Below are positions 45,973 to 53,635 of a DNA stretch of 64,000 nucleotides, piece by piece. The stretch is from an uncultured Paracoccaceae bacterium. GTDB lineage: Bacteria; Pseudomonadota; Alphaproteobacteria; Rhodobacterales; Rhodobacteraceae. Location: assembly GCA_947492475.1 (NCBI GenBank), contig CANLNM010000001.1, positions 62,001 through 126,000 of the forward strand. The letters are read 5' to 3'. The notes under the pieces are model-generated. The model had not been told where the DNA came from and did no database searches. It saw nothing but the letters and a program-made list of their open reading frames with translations. A program made the position numbers and the translations under genes. Within the stretch, counting starts at the first letter, position 1. Each line of letters starts with the position of its first letter.

Positions 45973-46848
45973 ATGGCAAAAGTGGCATTTTTAGGCTTAG
46001 GGGTGATGGGTTTCCCGATGGCGGGGCATCTGAAGGCCGCAGGTCACGATGTGTGCGTCTATAACCGCACATTATCCAAGGCCGAAGCTTGGGTTGAGAA
46101 ACATGGCGGAACCTTGGGTAAAACCCCGGCGGCGGCTGCGCAGGGCGCGGATATTGTGTTTGCCTGTGTGGGCAATGACGATGATCTGCGTGGCGTGTGT
46201 ATTGGGGATGACGGCGCATTTGGCGCGATGGCTGCGGGCAGCATTTTTGTGGATCACACCACTGTGTCAGCCAAGGTGACCGCCGAATTGTTTGAAACGG
46301 GCGCCACAACTGGCATCGCCTTTGTGGATGCGCCGATTTCTGGTGGTCAGGCGGGGGCCGAAAACGGGGTTTTGTCGGTGATGTGTGGTGGCGATCAAGC
46401 TGCCTTTGACAAGGTCGCCCCCGTGATTGAGGCCTATGCGCGGATTTGTAAATTGATCGGGCCGTCTGGTGCCGGGCAATTGACCAAGATGTGTAACCAG
46501 ATCGCCATTGCTGGTTTGGTCCAAGGTCTGTCAGAGGCCCTGCATATGGCGGAAAAATCCGGGTTGGATGGGCGCGCCGTCGTCGAAGTGATCAGCCAAG
46601 GCGCGGCAGGCAGCTGGCAGATGGCAAATCGGTATGAAACCATGCTGGATGATCATTTTGAGCACGGATTTGCCGTGGATTGGATGCGCAAAGATCTGGG
46701 CATTTGTCTGGATGCGGCGGATGAAAATGGTGCGTCTCTGCCGGCCACTGCCTTGATCGATCAGTTCTACAAAGATGTGCAGAAAATGGGCGGTGGACGT
46801 TGGGATACGTCATCATTGTTCAAACGTCTGCGCAAACTGGACAGCTAA
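45973..46848 (+). CDS. NAD(P)-dependent oxidoreductase, 3-hydroxyisobutyrate dehydrogenase type
   Basis: 291 residues of the beta-hydroxyacid dehydrogenase family. The Rossmann motif FLGLGVMGFPMAGHL is at residues 5-19, the substrate-binding DAPISGGQAGAENG near 118-131, and the catalytic lysine lies in GQLTKMCNQI. The ATG at 45973 is chosen over 45922 because it starts directly at the Rossmann strand. Substrates could be 3-hydroxyisobutyrate, tartronate semialdehyde or succinate semialdehyde. Confidence 0.92.
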   Translation: MAKVAFLGLGVMGFPMAGHLKAAGHDVCVYNRTLSKAEAWVEKHGGTLGKTPAAAAQGADIVFACVGNDDDLRGVCIGDDGAFGAMAAGSIFVDHTTVSAKVTAELFETGATTGIAFVDAPISGGQAGAENGVLSVMCGGDQAAFDKVAPVIEAYARICKLIGPSGAGQLTKMCNQIAIAGLVQGLSEALHMAEKSGLDGRAVVEVISQGAAGSWQMANRYETMLDDHFEHGFAVDWMRKDLGICLDAADENGASLPATALIDQFYKDVQKMGGGRWDTSSLFKRLRKLDS

Positions 46849-46855
46849 ACGGCGA

Positions 46856-46889
46856 TAAAATCCGGGTCCGCGTAATATACGGACCCGGA
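46856..46889 (-). terminator. Intrinsic terminator of the second MttB gene
   Basis: Perfect 10-bp stem TCCGGGTCCG (46861-46870), loop of nine, CGGACCCGGA (46880-46889). On the minus strand it is followed by UUUUAUC. It separates the convergent dehydrogenase and MttB genes. Confidence 0.85.
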
Positions 46890-46896
46890 ATGACGC

Positions 46897-48453
46897 TTAG
46901 ATGGGCAAGTGGATGTTAAACCGTGCCCGCAACGCCTGATCCAACGCGCTGTCAAACTGGGCGCGTGATGGCTGTGCCAAAATCGCTTCTTTGCGGGCGA
47001 TGGCCGCATCGATCAAGCTCGGTTTCCCCGTTTCCGCCCATTCCTTGGGGCTGGTGCGATCGCCGAGCCGCGGATAGACGTAATCCGATTGCATCCGCGC
47101 CAATGTCTGCGCCGTGCCCAGATAATGCCCCGGACCATTCAGGCAGACATCTTTGATCTGATCTACAGCCAATGTTTCATCATCCACCTCTATGCCGCGC
47201 ACACAGCGCAGCGCCTGACCGATCAAATCATCGCCCATGATCAGGCTTTCATGGCAAAACCCTAACAGCGACGCATGCATGCCTGCGGCCTCATAGACCA
47301 TGTTCAGCCCCGATAATCCGGCCATCACATTGGAACACATCTGTTCCCAGCCGGCCTGCATATTGGGCATTTTCGCATCTGATGCCCCCGCTGCGGCCCC
47401 GCCGGGCAAGCCGTAAAAATGATGCATCTGCGCGCAGCCCGCGGTCAGCAGCGCCTGTTCGCCTGATCCAACCGACATCGCCCCGGTGCGTAAGTCCAGC
47501 CCAAAGGGCCATGTGCCCACGATGGCGGGATGGCCGGGCACAATCGCGTTGACATAGACGATTCCGGCCAGACATTCGGCCACCGCTTGGGTGATCGCAC
47601 CTGCAATGGTGGACGGCGCCGTTGCCCCGGCCATGCCCGCGGACAGCAACAAAACCGGCATGCCCGCTTTGATACAGGCCTCCATGACTTCGCAGGCTTC
47701 GGTGGCGAACTTCATCGGCGGCACAACAAAACAATTGGTGTTGCTGACAAACGGACGCGCGCGCCATTTGGCTTCTCCACCGGCAATCATATGCAGCATT
47801 TCAATGCAATCCGGCACAAAACCGGGTTCAACAAAGGACGTGCCAACGTGTTTATAAGTGCCCGCGCAGCAAGCATAAATTGTGTTTAAATCCAGTTCCA
47901 GATTGTTGGTGATATCACGGCACACCATGGGGCGCTGGACAAAGTGGATATTGTCCAACTGGTCTGAAATTCGGGTGGCATCAAACAGATCCTGAACCGT
48001 GCTGTCACGGTATTCACGCCCATGCACATCAACCATATGCACCGCAGCGCCCGCGGTGCCAAAATGAACCCGATTGCCGGACAGGTCCAGATCATGGGCC
48101 GGATCGCGACCATGCAGGGTCACTTGTTTGGCGGCAATCGCCAACATGTCTTCGACCAGGGCGCGCGGAAACCGAAGCCGCCCATCCGCGCCCAGATTGG
48201 CCCCGGCTTTGGTCAGAATATCGATCCCGGATTGGGGGGCATCTGCCAATCCGACCTCTTCTAGCAATTGCAGCGCGGCGTCGTGGATTTTCAACACATC
48301 CACGTCACTTAACGGTTTATAGCGGCCGCCATTCATACCGGGGCGGATTGCGCGCATGTCATCCGTCAGGGGGGCGGCACGGGCTGCACGTCGGGCGGCT
48401 CGGCCACCAGAACGGGATGGGCGGCTTGGTTGGGTCGCAGAAATATCGGTCAT
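46897..48453 (-). CDS. Trimethylamine methyltransferase (MttB) family protein, second copy
   Basis: 518 residues, one continuous frame, no in-frame UAG, so again non-pyrrolysine. An Arg/Ala-rich lead (SGGRAARRAARAAP) precedes the barrel, whose start (VDVLKIHDAALQLLEEVGLADAP) aligns with DEALDIIEYNADTVLEEVGVNF of the protein at 15248-16792. It has GTAGAAVHMVDVHGREYRDST and AGCAQMHHFYGLPGGAAAG. No corrinoid protein or reductive activator is nearby. A quaternary-amine substrate is inferred from the family. Confidence 0.9.
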   Translation of the reverse strand: MTDISATQPSRPSRSGGRAARRAARAAPLTDDMRAIRPGMNGGRYKPLSDVDVLKIHDAALQLLEEVGLADAPQSGIDILTKAGANLGADGRLRFPRALVEDMLAIAAKQVTLHGRDPAHDLDLSGNRVHFGTAGAAVHMVDVHGREYRDSTVQDLFDATRISDQLDNIHFVQRPMVCRDITNNLELDLNTIYACCAGTYKHVGTSFVEPGFVPDCIEMLHMIAGGEAKWRARPFVSNTNCFVVPPMKFATEACEVMEACIKAGMPVLLLSAGMAGATAPSTIAGAITQAVAECLAGIVYVNAIVPGHPAIVGTWPFGLDLRTGAMSVGSGEQALLTAGCAQMHHFYGLPGGAAAGASDAKMPNMQAGWEQMCSNVMAGLSGLNMVYEAAGMHASLLGFCHESLIMGDDLIGQALRCVRGIEVDDETLAVDQIKDVCLNGPGHYLGTAQTLARMQSDYVYPRLGDRTSPKEWAETGKPSLIDAAIARKEAILAQPSRAQFDSALDQALRARFNIHLPI

Positions 48454-48660
48454 GTTTTGTCCTGTTCAAAGAAAGTGAAGGGTGAACTTCACATCACAGG
48501 GCGTCCTCGGGCCGCGCGCCCCCGGCGTGCGCCGGTGGTCCGCAAGACGATATTTATTTGCCAATCACAGCAACACATCATCGCAGCTCCTCCTTGGATC
48601 AGTTTGAACCGGAAAATCTGAGATTCTGTCTCAAAACCGACGATGTGTCGTTTTTTGACG
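48454..48660. other. Intergenic region between TPM and MttB genes
   Basis: 207 bases upstream of the second MttB gene. It contains an unusually G+C-rich palindrome CCGGCG-TG-CGCCGG (48522-48535), and TGAGA (48619-48623) pairing with TCTCA (48629-48633), a weak terminator candidate for the TPM gene. No ORF was supported. Confidence 0.4.
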
Positions 48661-49581
48661 TTACCAATTGCCCCCAGCACCGCCACCACCGCCGCCACCA
48701 GTGCCGCCGCCAAATCCACCACCAGAAGTCGAAGACCCGCTGCTAGAGCTAGCGGTTGTGAGGATCGGCAAAACCACAATAGAGCGCAGAACATGGTCGC
48801 AATGACGACATGAAATCACTTCTTCGGCCTCGCCTTTGCTGGTTTTTGTGGCCGCAGATAATGTGTTTTTCTGGTAATCCATGCCCTGTTTTTTACATTC
48901 GGGGCAGGTCATTTTATTGTATTTTCGACGGTTGGCACCCGACAGCCAAGCAATCAGCCCGGCAATTGCAGCAAAAAATGCCCCCAAATAATAGAGGAAA
49001 TAGCCACCAGATTGGTCACCATCACGATTGGATGTTTCTGTATTTTCGGGTGCAACGGGGGCAGGCGCGCCGCCGTGGTTAGGGGTGATCACCAATTCAT
49101 TTGTGGCCGAAACCGCAGCCACAATACCGGCATTGAAATCACCGTTGCGAAATTCGGGCAGAATGTGATTGTCGATAATGTCCCACAAAACCGGTTTCCA
49201 ACCGGCATCATATCCCGCACCCATTTCATACCATAGCGCGCGGTCATCGCGAAATATCAACAACATAAGGCCGTTGTTTTCTGCCGCATCGCCAACGCCC
49301 CAATGGTTAAACAGCGCCTCGGAATAATCATCTATGCTCAGGTCGCCCACATATGGCTCCGAAGCATTCAGCGTGACAATTGTGAATTCCACCCCCGTGC
49401 GCGTGCGGATTTCGTCCAGATCGGTGATGATCTGCGCCTCTTGGTCGGCGGTTAATAAATCAGCGAAATCATTCAGCGTGTTGGTGTCGTGATCCGGGAA
49501 AGTTTGGCTCATGCTGATCGATGGGGATCCGCATAAAACGGCCCAAACCATCAGCGATGACAAAATGGATAACAGGCGCAT
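48661..49581 (-). CDS. TPM domain protein (YgcG-like), secreted or anchored
   Basis: 306 residues. A signal peptide (LLSILSSLMVWAVLCGSPSISMS) leads into the TPM domain (VNDFADLLTADQEAQI-like start, then EFTIVTLNASEPYVGDLSIDDYSEALFNHWGVGDAAENNG). A membrane span (YFLYYLGAFFAAIAGLIAWL) follows, then a zinc-ribbon-like region with CPEC and CRHC, then a Gly/Ser-rich tail ending GGGAGGNW. The long glycine tail after a span is characteristic of this family. Role in envelope or membrane protein quality control is inferred. Confidence 0.87.
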   Translation of the reverse strand: MRLLSILSSLMVWAVLCGSPSISMSQTFPDHDTNTLNDFADLLTADQEAQIITDLDEIRTRTGVEFTIVTLNASEPYVGDLSIDDYSEALFNHWGVGDAAENNGLMLLIFRDDRALWYEMGAGYDAGWKPVLWDIIDNHILPEFRNGDFNAGIVAAVSATNELVITPNHGGAPAPVAPENTETSNRDGDQSGGYFLYYLGAFFAAIAGLIAWLSGANRRKYNKMTCPECKKQGMDYQKNTLSAATKTSKGEAEEVISCRHCDHVLRSIVVLPILTTASSSSGSSTSGGGFGGGTGGGGGGGAGGNW

Positions 49582-49596
49582 ATCAATGTCTCCGAT

Positions 49597-50409
49597 CTAT
49601 TTATTGGTCATGAATGCATCCACTTTATCGCCAGAAATGGTTCTGCCAAGTCCGGTAAACCCGCCATTTTCAATCATATCGGTCATTGAATCGGTTATCA
49701 CCCGATGTGTGGCCCGCGCCAATGCTGATCCCAGCGACACCCGCGCAACCCCGATTTTTGCGAATTGATCCAAATCCTGGTCCGTATATCCCGCAATAAG
49801 CGCATTTACGGGTTTTGTGGTTTCGCGACAAATCCGGGCCAGATCGGCCATCGACTTGGGCACGGGCGCATAAAGACAATCCGCACCGGCCTGTTCAAAC
49901 GCTTGCAGGCGCTGGATCGCTTCATCAATGTCATAAGTGTTGAGCATCAGCCCATCCGCCCGTGCGGTCAGGACAAAATCATGGGGCAGGGCGCGCGCAG
50001 CGGCGGCGGCCGCACGGATGCGTTCCACGGCCAGATCAATATCATAGGGGGTGTCGGATGGCAGCATTGTGTCTTCGATACAGATGCCAGCCAGCCCAAT
50101 TTCAGCTGACAGACGCACCGTTTCGGCGCATGTTTCAGGATCATCGCCAAATCCGTTCTCAAAATCCCCTTGGATGGGAATATCGACCGCCGCGATCATG
50201 TCTTGGGCATGGGATAATGCCTCATCCCGGGTGACATTGCCCATATCGGGTCGCCCCAACGTAAAGGCATGGGCCGCCGATGACGTCCCCAAGGCCTGCG
50301 CGCCCAATCCTGCCAGCATTTTTGCCGAACCGACATCCCATGCATTAGCCAAAATGAACGGGTTCCCCGGCTGGTGAAGTGCGCGAAATTTTGATCCTAA
50401 ATCTGACAT
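49597..50409 (-). CDS. Isocitrate lyase/PEP mutase family protein
   Basis: 270 residues of the (beta/alpha)8 barrel: FILANAWDVGSAKMLAGLGAQALGTSS, the metal-binding DFENGFGDDP near residue 82, GICIEDT, LTARADG. This is the common short PEP mutase-like branch (2-methylisocitrate lyase or oxaloacetate-decarboxylase-like); phosphonate genes are not adjacent, so phosphonate synthesis is not implied. It ends just before a TPM gene and follows soxR on the same strand with three bases between. Confidence 0.88.
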   Translation of the reverse strand: MSDLGSKFRALHQPGNPFILANAWDVGSAKMLAGLGAQALGTSSAAHAFTLGRPDMGNVTRDEALSHAQDMIAAVDIPIQGDFENGFGDDPETCAETVRLSAEIGLAGICIEDTMLPSDTPYDIDLAVERIRAAAAAARALPHDFVLTARADGLMLNTYDIDEAIQRLQAFEQAGADCLYAPVPKSMADLARICRETTKPVNALIAGYTDQDLDQFAKIGVARVSLGSALARATHRVITDSMTDMIENGGFTGLGRTISGDKVDAFMTNK

Positions 50410-50412
50410 TTA

Positions 50413-50862
50413 TTATGATCCATTTGAAAGTTTTAAAAATTGTGGCCCCGGACCGGCACGTGCAGCCCCGTCATCAGGATTATAAAGCGCACAGGTATCC
50501 AGCGACAAACATCCACAGCCAATACAGCCATCCAATTTGTCCTTTAACAGGTTCAGTTGCGCAATTTGTGCATCAATCCGATCACGAATCCCCAGAGAAA
50601 TTTCACCCCATTCAGACCGGCTGGGTGCGCGGTGGGATGGCAGATCTGACATATGATGGGCAATTTCCGACAAAGGCAGGCCCAGTTTCTGCGCCGCCAT
50701 CGCAAAGGATAACCGCCTGATATCATGGCGTCCATATCGGCGATGCCCGCCAGCATTTCGAACCGGTTCGACAATGCCATGGGTTTCATAAAACCGGATC
50801 GCTGACACAGCCAAACCGGTGCGTTTGCTCAAATCGCCGATGGTTAATCCGTCTTTGGCCAT
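50413..50862 (-). CDS. soxR: Redox-sensitive regulator SoxR
   Basis: A 149-residue MerR-family activator. Helix-turn-helix TIGDLSKRTGLAVSAIRFYETHGIVEP at the N-terminus; the [2Fe-2S] cluster cysteines are Cys113, 116, 118 and 124 (GCIGCGCLSLDTC). In non-enteric bacteria SoxR directly controls a small regulon responding to redox-active compounds. It is divergent from a short ORF and a VOC gene over a consensus SoxR promoter. The PEP mutase-like gene follows three bases downstream. Confidence 0.95.
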   Translation of the reverse strand: MAKDGLTIGDLSKRTGLAVSAIRFYETHGIVEPVRNAGGHRRYGRHDIRRLSFAMAAQKLGLPLSEIAHHMSDLPSHRAPSRSEWGEISLGIRDRIDAQIAQLNLLKDKLDGCIGCGCLSLDTCALYNPDDGAARAGPGPQFLKLSNGS

Positions 50863-50880
50863 GATCGTTCCAATTTGCTC

Positions 50881-50911
50881 TTGATCTAAAGTGCACTTGA
50901 GAAATTAGAAA
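50881..50911 (+). promoter_or_regulatory. SoxR-type promoter with operator in a 19-bp spacer
   Basis: -35 TTGATC (50881-50886), 19-bp spacer, -10 TAGAAA (50906-50911). The operator TCTAAAGTGCACTTGAGA (50885-50902) fits CCTCAAGT-N2-ACTTGAGG with few mismatches. The long spacer with a dyad is the hallmark of MerR-family activation. Confidence 0.75.
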
Positions 50912-50943
50912 GGAATCAAACGCAGATTACCAGAGGAAACAGG

Positions 50944-51171
50944 ATGCAAATTCACAAAGCACATACCATCAACACCCCGTTGCATGCCGTTTTGCTGCGG
51001 GATGGGTTTGTGCGCCAAGAACACGGAAACCTGTTGATCGATGTGCCCAAAAGCATCGGAATTCTGGCGCGTTTACAAATGTTTATCAAAAAGGAGGCCG
51101 GTCATGGCTTTTATCGAACACGTCAACGTCACCGTCAAAGATCCCAAAGTCACAGCACAGATGTTGTGTGA
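50944..51171 (+). CDS. Short ORF behind the SoxR promoter
   Basis: 75 codons: MQIHKAHTINTPLHAVLLRD, then GFVRQEHGNLLIDVPKSIGILARLQMFIKKEAGHG and a basic end. GAGGAAACAGG precedes ATG 50944, so it is well placed to be translated from the SoxR-type promoter. Its last 23 codons overlap the start of the VOC gene in another frame. It could be a coupled leader peptide or a real small protein; no family is recognised. Confidence 0.4.
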   Translation: MQIHKAHTINTPLHAVLLRDGFVRQEHGNLLIDVPKSIGILARLQMFIKKEAGHGFYRTRQRHRQRSQSHSTDVV

Positions 51172-51487
51172 TGTATTTGGGTGGAAAATCCGTTGGGAAG
51201 GCGAAGCCATCAATGGCGGATATACCATCCATGTTGGCACAGACACCCATTATCTGGCGGTCTATTCAGGGCCAGATCACAGCAAAAAAGGTCAGCCCAT
51301 CGACACCTACATCACCCCAGGAGGCTTAAACCATGTTGGAATTGTTGTGCCCGATCTGGATGCGGTTGAGGTCAAGGTCAAAGCCAAAGGCTATGTCCCC
51401 GGCAGCCATCAGGATTATGAGCCGGGGCGTCGGTTCTATTTTACAGAGGAGAATGGCGTGGAAATCGAAGTGGTCTGTTATGACTAG
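51104..51487 (+). CDS. VOC family protein, SoxR-linked
   Basis: 127 residues of the vicinal-oxygen-chelate fold: MAFIEHVNVTVKDPKVTAQM, GGLNHVGIVVPDLDAVEVKVKAKG, FYFTEENGVEIEVVCYD. Potential metal ligands His7 and Glu119 or nearby fit the pattern. ATG 51104 has AAGGAGG upstream; a longer frame to 51041 is unlikely. Position behind a SoxR promoter suggests a role in detoxifying a redox-active or electrophilic compound. Confidence 0.87.
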   Translation: MAFIEHVNVTVKDPKVTAQMLCDVFGWKIRWEGEAINGGYTIHVGTDTHYLAVYSGPDHSKKGQPIDTYITPGGLNHVGIVVPDLDAVEVKVKAKGYVPGSHQDYEPGRRFYFTEENGVEIEVVCYD

Positions 51488-51491
51488 GTGA

Positions 51492-52199
51492 TTATTTCGA
51501 TGGGACCCACTTTGCTTCATTTGACCGGATCGCCTTGATCCGATCTTTGGTGGCGGGGTGGGTCATCAACCAAGCAGGTAGGCTGGATTTGGCGTTGTCA
51601 TCCGTAGGTTTTTGGCCCGTCAACGCCCCAAGTTTGTGAAACAGATCAATCTGCGGCGCCGTTCCGATATTGGCTTTGATCAACAGGGCGCTTGCATAGG
51701 CGTCTGCCTCAAATTCATCATTCCGTGACAGCTTTGCCCCCAAAATCGACATGGCCGCGCTGACCAAATGCGGGACAACCATGCGCAACACCGGCGGCAC
51801 CATCAGCATAATCGCCGCGCGGATCGCGTTCTGCCCGGCAAAACCGATCATGCGACGTCGCGAATGGCCCAAGGCCACATGGCCCAATTCATGCGCAATA
51901 ACGGACGCCAACTCGGCCCCGGTGATCGCGCCATCCTGAAATTTTTTGTAAAAGCCGCGGGTGATGAAAATCCGTCCATCGCTGGCCGCCAAGCCGTTGA
52001 TCAGGTCGATTTCATAGATTTGCACCCTTATTTTTGGGATATCCAAGGCCCGCGCCAAATCCGCAAGATGAACGTTTAACACAGGGTCATTCAGATCCGA
52101 TGATTTCGAATCCAATTCACGGGCCGTGCGCCACATTGAAAACCGAAACGCGGCATATCCATAGATCAGGGCGATGAAAATCGGGGCAAATCTGAGCAT
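51492..52199 (-). CDS. M48 family metallopeptidase
   Basis: 235 residues. One N-terminal membrane segment (FAPIFIALIYGYAAFRF), zinc motif HELGH in ASVIAHELGHVALGH with the downstream ligand glutamate in NDEFEADAYASALL. A hydrophobic helix after the motif (AAIMLMVPPVLRMVVPHLVSAAMSIL) fits HtpX/M48 membrane proteases. ATG 52199 is chosen over the 52292 frame because it starts the hydrophobic anchor. Convergent with the VOC gene. Confidence 0.92.
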   Translation of the reverse strand: MLRFAPIFIALIYGYAAFRFSMWRTARELDSKSSDLNDPVLNVHLADLARALDIPKIRVQIYEIDLINGLAASDGRIFITRGFYKKFQDGAITGAELASVIAHELGHVALGHSRRRMIGFAGQNAIRAAIMLMVPPVLRMVVPHLVSAAMSILGAKLSRNDEFEADAYASALLIKANIGTAPQIDLFHKLGALTGQKPTDDNAKSSLPAWLMTHPATKDRIKAIRSNEAKWVPSK

Positions 52200-52322
52200 G
52201 TTTGCAATATGGCCATGACGGCTATGCACAACAAGAGGTGCTGATGGAATATCGTGCCCTTGAATTCTGCAATGCAGCATGTAGAACCCCACATAGGGAG
52301 GATGTTTGATCGAAGAGGGTCG

Positions 52323-52742
52323 ATGATGACATCCGAATTTATGCGCAACAGCGGGCCGAAAAACAGAGTTTTGGCCAATGTTTCACCCAGTGTTCTTAAG
52401 GGACTTCGCTTTGTTGGGCTTTGGCTCGGGGCGGCTGTGATTGCTGTTTTGACCGTCGCGTTGCCATTGCGCGCCGGGTTGGGCTGGCCCATTCCATTGT
52501 TGCAAATGACATTGGCGCTGGCGGCATTATATAGCGTTTATGCAATTCTTGCGGTGTTGGCGGGCCTGTTGGGGGCGATGAAACTGCAATTGACGCTGTT
52601 TACAGTGGTGGCCGGGCTGGTGCCGCTGGGTCCGTTTTTAAACGAACCTGCGCTTAGGGACTGTCAGGATCGGTGTTCTGATCATCGCCGGCCTGTGCGC
52701 GGCGCAATTGTTTCAGCAATAAAAACCCCAAACCCAGCGTAA
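52323..52742 (+). CDS. Possible three-span membrane protein, overlaps dedA-like gene
   Basis: 139 codons from ATG 52323 (AGAGGG upstream). Hydrophobic segments at about residues 28-47, 54-77 and 81-105. The last 30 codons run antisense over the end of the DedA-family gene, so the C-terminus may be wrong or chance. Divergent from the M48 protease. No family recognised. Confidence 0.45.
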   Translation: MMTSEFMRNSGPKNRVLANVSPSVLKGLRFVGLWLGAAVIAVLTVALPLRAGLGWPIPLLQMTLALAALYSVYAILAVLAGLLGAMKLQLTLFTVVAGLVPLGPFLNEPALRDCQDRCSDHRRPVRGAIVSAIKTPNPA

Positions 52743-53283
52743 TCGCGCCCGTCGTGAGAAACCCGATGGAATTGCTAAGCAACGTGGCGATGTCAGACAG
52801 CCGCGTCGCAAAGCTATAGCCAAGACCGATATAGACCGACACCCAGATCGTTTCACCCAGCACATCCGCGATGCTAAAACGGACCCAGGACAGGCCTGTT
52901 GCACCGGCAATGACGTTGACCCATGGTCCCAGCGGCGCAAACAGCCATGTAGAAAAAAACACGCCCCAAGCGCCGTTGTGATCGACAAATCTTTGGGCGC
53001 GTTTCAGAACTTTTTGTCGTTTCACACTGTTTTTGGTCAGGTTTTCCAGAATGTTGCCACCCGCACGTCCCAGCTGAAATCCAGTTTGATCCCCTAAAAT
53101 TGCAGCAAGTAACGCCGCGGCGTAAACCTGCCAGCCTATCAAATCTCCGGTGGCGACAAAGGCACCAGCTGACAGCATGATCAGCGATGTAGGCACGGGT
53201 AGGAACAGGCAGGATAAAAACGCCGACGTAAAAACCAGCCAGATTCCATAGCTGGACACAAGGCTGAACAGCGTATCAGTCAT
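52654..53283 (-). CDS. DedA/SNARE-associated (VTT) family membrane protein
   Basis: 209 residues. Membrane segments with the VTT motif: PVPTSLIMLSAGAFVATG, AAILGDQTGFQLGRAGG, and STWLFAPLGPWVNVIAGATGLSWVRFSIADVLGETIWVSVYIGLGY, where the conserved Arg and Pro-Gly loop of DedA/lipid-scramblase proteins lie. The ATG at 53283 overlaps the preceding stop by eight bases. Last gene of a coupled operon. Confidence 0.9.
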   Translation of the reverse strand: MTDTLFSLVSSYGIWLVFTSAFLSCLFLPVPTSLIMLSAGAFVATGDLIGWQVYAAALLAAILGDQTGFQLGRAGGNILENLTKNSVKRQKVLKRAQRFVDHNGAWGVFFSTWLFAPLGPWVNVIAGATGLSWVRFSIADVLGETIWVSVYIGLGYSFATRLSDIATLLSNSIGFLTTGAITLGLGFLLLKQLRRAQAGDDQNTDPDSP

Positions 53284-53635
53284 TTCGAACAGACCGGTGG
53301 GTTTCAATTACCTCGGTCACCTGAGCGATCAATGCCTCTAACGGCACGCCACGTTGGATCGCCAGATCGGTCAATGACATAGGCCGCCCGGCCAAATCAG
53401 CGCGTTGAACATCCATGCCATCCAACATCACTGGACGCGGCACCTGCCAGGAATGGGCTACGTAGCCCAAGGTCATCCAGCCCTCTATGGTTTGGTTTTT
53501 ATGAGCCGGGTCATTCCAGTAAATCCAGCGCGCCGTGGTTTGCGCCCCGAAAAACACCATCACAGAGGCGGATATCAGAAAGGCAATGACCAGCAATTTG
53601 TTCTGCGCCCATAATCGTTTGAGCGCGCGGATCAT
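53276..53635 (-). CDS. Membrane-anchored conserved protein
   Basis: 119 residues: basic N-terminus, one span (LLVIAFLISASVMVFFG, about 14-30), then NDPAHKNQTIEGWMTLGYVAHSWQVPRPVML and a helical end (RGVPLEALIAQVTEVI). The C-terminal half could be a small helix-turn-helix-like domain facing the periplasm. Overlaps its neighbours by four and eight bases. Function unknown, but fixed position between CoxE and DedA suggests a shared envelope role. Confidence 0.75.
   Translation of the reverse strand: MIRALKRLWAQNKLLVIAFLISASVMVFFGAQTTARWIYWNDPAHKNQTIEGWMTLGYVAHSWQVPRPVMLDGMDVQRADLAGRPMSLTDLAIQRGVPLEALIAQVTEVIETHRSVRND

Noticed and set aside
49597..50409. Phosphonate synthesis by the PEP mutase-like gene
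   Set aside because: No phosphonopyruvate decarboxylase or other phosphonate genes are nearby; the short family covers other lyases.
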